Of a stretch of 64,000 nt of DNA, positions 56,837 through 64,000 are shown in pieces; position 1 is the first letter of the stretch; the number at the start of each line of letters is the position of its first letter. The stretch comes from Cordilura impudica (Eukaryota; Arthropoda; Insecta; Diptera; Scathophagidae). The position numbers and the translations under genes were made by a program. Under the pieces are notes generated by a model that was not told the origin of the DNA, did no database searches, and saw only the letters and a program-made list of their open reading frames with translations. Where the stretch lies: NCBI GenBank assembly GCA_963682025.1, contig OY821520.1, positions 242,213,855 to 242,277,854 on the forward strand, written 5' to 3'.

Positions 56837-57915
56837 AGGAGGCCTTATACTTTTTTACAATAAGCGTCACTTGTATTGTTGTATTATATTCATTCCTAAC
56901 AAAACGTTTGAAACAACAGAAATGTGTCATGAAAATTTAACAACGGATATGTCTAATATCAATAATTGGATAAAAATTAATAAACTAAAATTAAACGAAA
57001 GTAAAATGAAATTAATGGAAATAAATATGAACACTAACATAACATTTAAAATAAATAATGTAATAATACAAAAAGTTAACAACATTAAATATCTGGGTTT
57101 CTTAATAGACAAAGACTTAAATTTCAAGGAACATCTTGAATATATATGTTAAAAAAATAGGTAAAAAAAATCGAATTTTTCAAACGAATAAGAAATAAAC
57201 TATCAATTACAACTGCAATAAATATATGTATATAATACAATAATTAAACCTCATTTTGAATATGGATCAACTGTGTTATATACATGTTGTTCAGGCTCAG
57301 TTTTTGGGATGTCAGTTAAACCTAGTTTAGTTAAACCGAGAATTAATTTTTTCAGACATATCCAAATTTATAAAGGAATTGATGAATAAATTCTGGGTTT
57401 AACAAAACTAGGTTTAACTGATATCTCAAAAACTGGGTCTCAGAGCGGCAAATGACAAGACTAGAAAAACTACAAAATAAGGCGATGCGTACAATTTTGA
57501 AATGTAATCGATTTACCTCTATAAATCTTATGTTAGACATTCTGAAATGGCTCAATATACAACAAAGATTAGAACTAAATACAATACAGAAAATGAAGAA
57601 TGGAGATGCACCCAAATATTTGATCGAACAAATAACGTACGTTGGTGATGTTCAACCGTACAGCCTGAAGAATGCAACGGATTTCAGGCTTCAACGAGCA
57701 GATACTAATGATATGCAAAAATCACTATATTATAAAGGATTACGACTTTACAATATGATGCCAAATAGTATTAAAAATGAATTAAATGCAAATATTTATA
57801 GAAGAAAACTTGAATTTTTTATAAGAAATATTAATATAAACCGGAGCTTATATATGTAATTTCTTAAATGAAATGTCATGAAAATGTATTCAAAATACTA
57901 CTTAAAATGAAATAA
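56837..57915 (+). pseudogene. 3' part of a non-LTR retrotransposon reverse transcriptase
   Basis: The first segment (to 57152) has MSNINNWIKINKLKLNESKM and NNIKYLGFLIDKDLNFKEHL, the usual post-catalytic RT motifs. After frame breaks comes PHFEYGSTVLYTCC. Then a 138-base insertion interrupts (57301-57438), and MTRLEKLQNKAMRTILKC with MLDILKWLNIQQRLEL and YYKGLRLYNMMPNSIKNEL follows to a stop at 57859. The catalytic YADD box lies upstream of what is preserved. AAATAAA near 57910 may mark the 3' end. It belongs to the CR1/Jockey-like group of LINEs, but the clade is not certain. Confidence 0.75.
57301..57438. mobile_element. Small foldback insertion inside the LINE fragment
   Basis: Arms of 31 bases (57298-57328 and 57405-57435) match with two differences (AGTTAAACCTAGTTT is shared). 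CTCAG occurs on both sides (57296-57300, 57439-57443), a possible 5-bp duplication. The LINE reading frame before and after belongs together, so this is an insertion. Confidence 0.65.
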
Positions 57916-57959
57916 ATTATTCCAAAACCATAGTTTACACAGCTTATGCTGCAACAGAG

Positions 57960-58138
57960 CTTATCCCCTGGTTCGTACCAGGGTTCAGCAATCTCTAGCA
58001 TATGCGGACCTATGCATGGGTGGATTTATTTCTAATAATATTTCTAATTTCTAAAAGTTAGTTGAAAAATAAAAAGATAGCAAAAAGAGATTTTCACATT
58101 TTGCATTTTTATATTGGTAAAAATATAAAATAACAAAT
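57960..58138. other. Spacer with a CCCTGGT/ACCAGGG hairpin
   Basis: CCCTGGT-TCGT-ACCAGGG at 57966-57983 is a perfect small hairpin. Nothing else is recognised. Confidence 0.4.
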
Positions 58139-58500
58139 AATGGTTAGAAGGAGACTTTGAGCTAATTGCTCAAACAACTTCTACAAAATTTGGACGACCT
58201 GTAAAGGAGTATTCAATAAATGCAGGCTGGTGCCAAAGCTCGAAGTGCCAACATTTACCCAAGCTGTGACGTTTTTAGACAAGCTTAGCAGATGTGCTAT
58301 CCTTGTGGATTATTTATGACAGATTTGTCTGCCGAAGTGCCCTTTCAGTGCTTAGTGGACCACACTATTGCTAGGATTATTGCAGCACACCCAGAATTAT
58401 ATCAAAAAATCATTACCATTGCTTATAGTCGTCCGATTTGTCTGATGCGTGGCAAATATATTAGGGGATATATAAAAAATTATTGCTGAAAGTATCGTGC
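58139..58500 (+). pseudogene. Decayed coding remnant of unknown origin
   Basis: The stretch is less A+T-rich than its surroundings and reads as normal-complexity peptide in changing frames. First is LEGDFELIAQTTSTKFGRPV then KEYSINAGWCQ. From 58292 comes CLVDHTIARIIAAHPELYQK and AYSRPICLMRGKYIRGY. Stops and frame changes separate them. I do not recognise the family; a transposon protein is likely. It is flanked by the minisatellite. Confidence 0.35.
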
Positions 58501-58559
58501 CGATCGGATAACAAACAGCCGAGATATTAATTAAATTCCGCTAGATTGAGCATTTCACC

Positions 58560-58848
58560 CACTGTGCACCTGCTAAAACCTTAAATAAATATAAATTGAA
58601 AAAAAAAATATATAATAAGCAATAATGAGAAACATTTCAATCACGGTAAAATATTTACAAAAAGGAGTTATTTATGATTTAAAAAATTTCCGGCAGTAAT
58701 TCCTATAAAAAAAAAACAATGGATGACAAACAAATCAAACAAAATAGGGAGAGTTAAACCGAGCAAGAAAATTATTCCGCATTATTTAATGAAAAGAAGA
58801 TTATTCAGAATTGAGCCCACAGACTGAACCCTTAAATAAATATTTATA
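58560..58848. repeat. Continuation of the downstream minisatellite
   Basis: It carries AACCTTAAATAAATATAAA, GAAACATTTCAATCACGG, GGAGTTATTTATGAT, TCCTATAAAAAAAAAACAAT, TAAACCGAGCAAGAAAA and CAGAATTGAGCCC, in the same order as 54885-55560. Confidence 0.65.
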
Positions 58849-59597
58849 AACAAGAAAGAAAATTATAGTCGGATAAGACGGACTATACGATATCCTCTAC
58901 CATGCGTTTAGAGACACTATCTCTTAGGTCCAACTAATAACATATAGAAAATAAGCATGAACCAAATTTGAGTGGCATTGTTATTAATTTGTTTGCCTTC
59001 GGATATGAAAAAGTTCATATCGGATGCTATATTTATATTGGGACTAGGTCGAAAAATTGACCGTCCTGACCATATTTGGTAAGGTCACTTATTTTTTGCA
59101 AAAACAAATTTTAGAAAAATCAATGCAATATTTTTGTTTTTTGAAAGATTAAAGTCAAGATCGGGAATCAGCTTCATGTTGGGGCTCTGATTAAGAATTG
59201 TCCTATAGGTTTTATTTTTGGATTAGTGATAACTGGATGTTATAAACATGCACAAACCTAATTTAACCGAGATATATATGATAATTTGGATGTTATGGCA
59301 ATTTAAGTCGATCTCATAGGGGTCATTTGTATGGGAACTAAGTCTGAACTTGAACTGATTTTAACCAATTTCAATAGCGTTCATCCTATGGCCGATAGAA
59401 GCTTATATACTAAGTTGCATCAAAATATATTCATAGTTGCGAACAGTAGTTAATTACAAGATTTACATAGACACACAGGCGGACAGACGGACGGACGGAT
59501 ATCGCGAAATCGACTCAGAAAGATGGGTCTGGGTAAAATATTTTTAGTAGTTACAAACATCAGCACAGTCATTAACCACATAGTGGTGTAGGGTAAA
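58849..59597 (-). mobile_element. Family A Helentron-like element, copy 7 (inverted, diverged)
   Basis: On the minus strand the 5' end is TACCCTACACCACTATGTGG (59597). The tract reads GTCCGTCCGTCCGTCTGTCC. The 3' end has GGTAGAGGATATCG, an eroded hairpin (AGTCCGTC-TTATCCGACT) and TTTCTTGTTT (58849). It is the most diverged near-complete A copy in the window. Confidence 0.8.
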
Positions 59598-59599
59598 AA

Positions 59600-59790
59600 A
59601 AACAAAAAATCTAAGTAAAAATGAATATGTAATATAAAAATATCCTTCAAAAAAGGATAACAAATGAACCAAACAAAAAAGGGGAGAGCTAAACCGAACA
59701 AGAAAGTGATTAAAAATATTTTAATATAAAAGGATATTAACCACAATTGAGACCAAAGGTTAAAACCATAATATTTTTAAAAGATTTTCT
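59600..59790. repeat. Last block of the downstream minisatellite
   Basis: TAAACCGAACAAGAAAGTG and CACAATTGAGACCAAAGG repeat the words of 54885-55560. Confidence 0.55.
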
Positions 59791-59797
59791 GTATATA

Positions 59798-60480
59798 GTT
59801 GGTCACAAAAATATTTTGTCTGCACTAAATATAATGAAATTTCAAGAAAACGAATGAATTTTTATTGAAAATTATACAGGGGAGACTTTAATAATCTCAT
59901 ATAAAAACTTAAAAAGCATTTCTATTGCATTCAATTTTTAAAAAAATATCAAAAATTTTTCAAATCACAAAGTGTATTGCTTTTTCAATTTTATTATATA
60001 AATACCTATTTTTTGAATATAACAAAAACCATTATTAGCCAGAACTGATTCAAGACGTCTGGGCACTGATTTCACTAAATTCCGGCATTTTTCAGGTGAT
60101 ATTTTTTGTACCATTCTTCATCCAATACTTGTTTTAACGAAATGTCATGTTCCCGGATTATTTCAAATAAACTCAAAGATTTCCAATGAGTTTATGTCAG
60201 GACTTTGGGGTGGTGTTGGCAGATGTTTGGTGTTGTATAGAAACCACAATTTAACGTCATCATTATCGTGTTGAAAATAATTGCCATTTCTATATAGCTC
60301 CATTCTTTCAGCATTTTCATTTTCCTTCAAAATCGTCAAGTTTAAATGTCTATCATCAATACAATCAATAAATATAAAATTGCCAACTCCTAACGCCCAC
60401 ATTGATACCCACATCATTGGAGAACCACCACCATATTTTATAGTATGTGTTACACATTTTTTTATTTAAGCATTAATTTA
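59798..60480 (-). pseudogene. Tc1-like transposase remnant, second lineage
   Basis: On the minus strand 60417-60163 reads MMWVSMWALGVGNFIFIDCI, RMELYRNGNYFQHDNDDVKL and PPQSPDINSLEIF. The second catalytic Asp is kept in FQHDND, but PKH is missing. The Glu region reads NSLEIFEF. The N-terminal half with the first Asp is absent. AGTTGGTCACAAAAATATTT at about 59798 resembles a Tc1-type terminal repeat beside TATA. It is distinct from the element at 24557, being far more decayed and different in sequence. Confidence 0.7.
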
Positions 60481-61163
60481 GCTTGCGCCAGGCCATTCTC
60501 TTATCCTTCTGAGCCAAAAAAAAGTTTTAGTTTTATTGAGCTCAGCTTTCGTCTGCTATCTCCAGAAATATACGTTTTTTTTTACCACACGACCAGTGGA
60601 CGTGGCACCGCCCAAACAAACTAAATATATAATAGCATATAATTGGATTACTATCAGATATTAATGTGATTAGTTAGATACAAAACTGATGGGATAGGAT
60701 TAGTGGGCATGGCACCTCCCATACAAAAAAATATAAAGTACTCTGAAAGTGACAGTTTTGAAACTTTTGACAAGTACATTAATTACCAATGTGAGTAGTC
60801 GTAGAAAATATGGACGGAATATCCAAAATCAAAAATCGCTAAAACCGAAAATCGCGAAAAACAAAAATAGTCAAAAATAAAAATCTTTAAAATCAGATGA
60901 TATTCAAAATTCAACGCCAATCGTTAAGTGTTGCCGGATTTAATTTGGAAAATCCATTATTTTTTCATGTAGCTGCCCATGAGCTTACTCCAAAATCGGA
61001 ACGCCGAAAAATTTTATAAGATTTGCACCGAATGAAAAAACAAAAAATTATTGTATATCAGCAAGCTTTGAAAAAAAAGTATAAAATAAAATGATTTAAT
61101 TCTACAATACACACTTTATAGGAAAATTGATTATGAAACACACATGTCAATAAGTCTCGGTAA
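60481..61163. repeat. Repeat-derived stretch with GTGGCACC(G/T)CCCA words
   Basis: GTGGACGTGGCACCGCCCAA near 60595 and GTGGGCATGGCACCTCCCAT near 60702 are about 107 bases apart, hinting at two diverged tandem units. A purine-rich patch of AAAATCGCTAAAACCGAAAA words follows at 60825-60900. The whole probably belongs to the element ending at 61195. Confidence 0.4.
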
Positions 61164-61195
61164 GTCGTAGCGAAGCACGACAGGGCATACTTGTT
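61164..61195 (+). mobile_element. Helentron-like 3' end of a fourth family
   Basis: GTCGT-AGCGAAGC-ACGAC forms a hairpin and is followed by AGGGCATACTTGTT. The arrangement (hairpin, about ten bases, then ACTTGTT) matches the ends of families A and B, but the stem sequence is different. The 5' end was not located. Confidence 0.6.
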
Positions 61196-61395
61196 TGAAA
61201 AATAAATTATAAAAAATAAAACAAATTCCCCTACACTTGAAAAACAAAACCTAAATCTAGGGCGGAAAACCCACAAACTAGCAACACTGCGCTCACGTTA
61301 CTTTAGAAAAAAGAAAATCTGAAAGTTTTAAAATTACTCGGAGTAATTTTACAACCAACGTGAAACCCCTTATTAAATAAATTCTATTTATATTT

Positions 61396-61561
61396 TCAGA
61401 AATACATTCGATTATTTCTGAAATACATTCGATTATTTCTGAAATATTTACATTCGATTGTTTCTGAAATACTTTTGAAAATTCGGAAAAACAATTTATG
61501 TTTTCTGCAATAGAATTGATTATATCTGAAAATCAATTAATGTTTTCTGAAATACAATTGG
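61396..61561. repeat. Short tandem array of ~21-bp units
   Basis: TGAAATACATTCGATTATTT is repeated about seven times with increasing divergence (GAAATATTTACATTCGATTG, GAAAATCAATTAATGTTTTC). Confidence 0.7.
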
Positions 61562-62736
61562 AAAAGGTGTAGAAGAAAATTGTAAAAACCTTTTTAATCA
61601 ATTTGATCTTACATTTCAAATAAAATAATTCCAATTAATTAATTATTATTAATTATTATTAACAGTCGAATCATTTTCGAAATTTTGGATAACTTTAATT
61701 TTTTTCTTTGATTTAGAGATTTTAATAATCATACATTATTTTCTTTCCAGATCAATTTGTTACCTGTTTCTTGTTATAAATTCTTGGTGTAAAAAAACAA
61801 ACATAAAAAATAGCTATTGCAACCAACATGTTCTTCGTAAGCCAAAATTATTCAAAATAACTATTAAAATTTATAAACTGCTTATTTAGCTACGGAAGCT
61901 TAAAGGAAATGCTTTAGTTTCAAATAAAACAAATTAAAGAAATAATGTATTAAAAAACTATGTATAAGAAAAGTCCGAATAATAGTACTTTATTTTGTTA
62001 ACAAAAAACTACTAGTTCAACTAATTATAATCCTAAAAAATTTCCAATAATTTATCAAGTTTTTTCTGAAACAAAAATAAAGTATTACAATTTTATTTTT
62101 ATTTACGAAATTTTATGTTAATTTTTATGGACAGCAAAAACATTGAATATTCCAAAAAAAAATTGTTTTTATTTAAAATAATTTTTATTGAAGTTTGAGA
62201 ATTTGTTATGAAAAAATGTATAGATCTGTTCCGGTTTTTTTTATGAAAAGATAGCTATAAATAATTTTAAAATTAATTTATATAAAATTTAATAGAATAA
62301 AAATTACTGATAAATCTTAAACATTATTTAATAAACTGTTATTCAACCCTAATAAATCAATTTTTTTTGGTTATTTAAAAAAAAAACACACACACACAAC
62401 ACGTATTTATTACATTATAGTTTATTCCTTTATATTAATATTATTTTAAAAAAAAGCTTAAATGTATAATTTATATAAAAGTGAAGTTAATAAAATTTTA
62501 AACTTCAAAAGTAACAACTTTGTAACTTTGTAAATTGTATGCTAAATCTCTTAGGTTTATACGATAGTCACTATTGTTACCAGTTTAAATGATTTTTAAG
62601 ACCTAATAACCTATTCTTAGGTCTTATATGATATTGAAACATATGTCAATATTTCAGGATTGACAGCCATTTGAAGTGAATAACTTTTCTCTAGATTTGC
62701 TAAAATTTCTAAAATTGAATGTGGGAGCCTGGATAT
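61562..62736. other. A+T-rich spacer, no gene recognised
   Basis: No domain-bearing frame, no terminal repeats. A short (CA)n run lies at about 62386-62402. Confidence 0.45.
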
Positions 62737-63395
62737 AGTAGTAGTAGTAACTCTTTATTTTCAAAAATTCATTACAAAGATATAATATAAAAATTACATA
62801 ATTTAAGTAATAACATGCGGCTTTGACAACGTCGTTATCCGGAAAAATCGTATTTAATGAGTATAATTCTATATACAATGTTCAATGTTAAATGTTTGTA
62901 CAATTTATTATATTGATTTATTAAAAAATTTCGATATCGTAAAGCGTTGATAATGTATTTTACCAAAGTTTCCCGATTATACAACTCTCCGTTTCTAATA
63001 TGTTCATTATCCTTACTGTTCTTTAGTTCCATTATTTAATTTAAACACCTTTGTTTTATTTTATCGTACAGCCGCTTGTGCGACCGTCTCGTTCAATCTT
63101 TTATTTTCTGTCTTTTCAAATGTAATGGTACGGTTTGGTGGAACTTCCGCTTCCGTTTCTCTGATCCTTAGCGGGTCGCACGTGCTGGCGTGGGGCCTAG
63201 CTCGCCGAAGGGGTGGGATCTTGTTAAGACCCAGGGAAACCGCACTACAGTATTTCACGTGCGATTTTAAAAAAACTGAAAAAACGGTCGCTATAGGAGG
63301 GATGGCCATACTTACTCGGGGATTGGGGACGAGGTGTTATGCCCCTTTTGCCCTCCCTACCATGTTACCTCTGCTCCATCTAAATTAGAGGTAAC
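62737..63395 (-). mobile_element. Probable LINE 3' segment with (TAC)n tail and a C+G-rich part
   Basis: On the minus strand, a frame at 63309-63061 reads PPLRRARPHASTCDPLRIRE, then TEAEVPPNRTITFEKTENK, and stops at 63061. An A+T-rich tail follows and ends AATAAAGAGTTACTACTACT near 62737. A short tandem tail after AATAAA is typical of some non-LTR elements. The C+G-rich half stands out from the surrounding DNA. No RT motif is visible, so the assignment is tentative. The plus-strand frame at 63125-63388 is the shadow. Confidence 0.35.
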
Positions 63396-63479
63396 CCACT
63401 TAAATGAAAAGAAAATTTTGGTTTGGTTTGGTTTCCTACATTGGGTTATATAAAAAGTTTTTATTTACCCTTCATTTTA

Positions 63480-64000
63480 AGGGTTTTTTAAATTTAAATT
63501 ATATTTAGCAAAATTTATTTATTTTTTTTTTTATATATTTAGCAAAATTTTATTTATAGCCAAATTTTAATTTTAGGAAAATTTTAAAGTTTTGTTTTTA
63601 CAAAATTTAAATTTTAGCATTTTGAATTTTAGCACTTTTTAATTTTAGCGCAATTGAATTATAGCACTATTTAATTTTAGCTTTAATTTTAGCATTGGAA
63701 AAATTTAAGTTTAAATTTTATAATTAAAAATTTTAGAATTAGAAAAATTCAATTTTAGGATAATTTTTTAAATTTAGGAAAATTTAAATTGTATACAATT
63801 TCATATTTAGACAAAAAAATTTTTTTTATTTACATTTTAGTCAAATCTTATATCATAAAAATATTGTATTTAAATTTTAGAAAATCAATTTTTTTTTTTA
63901 ATTTAGAAAAATTTCAATTTTGGAAAATCTTTAATTTTTAGACAAATTTAAACTTAATATTTATATTTTTTTTATAATTAGAAAAAATTTTTTTTCTTTT
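63480..64000. repeat. Degenerate A+T-rich repeat, AAATTTTAATTTTAG words
   Basis: Units of about 18-22 bases close to AAATTTTAATTTTAGCA or TTTAGAAAAATTTAAATT recur to the window end with heavy divergence. Confidence 0.55.

Noticed and set aside
57966..57983. GGTTCG-containing hairpin resembling a tRNA T-arm
   Set aside because: No acceptor stem, D-arm or anticodon arm could be placed around it.
63125..63388. Plus-strand 87-codon frame in the C+G-rich block
   Set aside because: The minus-strand frame has a more protein-like composition and fits the AATAAA tail orientation.

Overview
The window looks like nuclear DNA of a fly, probably a calyptrate dipteran such as a blowfly or house-fly relative. 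This is an inference. It rests on very high A+T, CAG-coded polyglutamine in a zinc-finger gene, short GT-AG introns, a myotubularin pseudophosphatase of the MTMR10-12 type, and many copies of the (GTCC/GTCT)n-bearing, CTTGTT-ended repeats typical of Diptera. There is no sign of a bacterial, phage, CRISPR or rRNA/tRNA locus.

Only two ordinary host genes are supported. The first is a two-exon C2H2 zinc-finger gene on the minus strand (46837 to 45721). The second is an intact, intronless reading frame for a catalytically dead myotubularin-related protein on the plus strand (52124 to 54496). They are divergently oriented and about 5.3 kb apart, and the gap between them is filled by repeats. A third coding end, the N-terminus of a protein with an FCYICG motif typical of repeated arthropod genes, runs off the left edge (74 to 1, minus strand).

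The rest is mobile and repetitive DNA. (i) Helentron/DINE-1-like non-autonomous elements fall into at least three sequence families (called A, B and C here). They share one plan: a 5' end reading TATACCCT, a (GTCY)n tract, a subterminal inverted repeat of the 5' end, a terminal hairpin, and a 3' end at CTTGTT. About fourteen such 3' ends are visible. (ii) There is a complete Tc1-type element (24557 to 26179), an internally deleted pogo/Tigger-type element (about 27300 to 28983), and fragments of several non-LTR retrotransposons. (iii) Several MITEs have clear terminal inverted repeats. Three of them sit inside copies of the B or C families, so the empty site can be read directly from sister copies and the target-site duplications are exact (AAT, TTA, TA).

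Layout: 0.5-18 kb holds degenerate tandem repeats (about 36-bp, 18-20-bp and roughly 40-50-bp periods) broken by family B copy 1 and a 1.5-kb ATTAAAA heptamer satellite. 18-24 kb is a nested B/LINE/B cluster. 24-36 kb is a transposon-dense stretch with Tc1, Tigger, five A copies and a CpG-rich minisatellite. 36-44.5 kb holds B copies and MITEs. 45-47 kb is the zinc-finger gene. 48-51.5 kb holds an inverted pair of C copies around a second heptamer-period array, plus MITEs. 52-54.5 kb is the myotubularin gene. 54.9-60 kb holds a minisatellite interrupted by a TTAATAA heptamer satellite, a LINE fragment and an A copy. 60-64 kb holds transposon remnants and A+T-rich DNA.

All coordinates of repeats were read by eye, so ends may be off by a few bases except where a target duplication fixes them.
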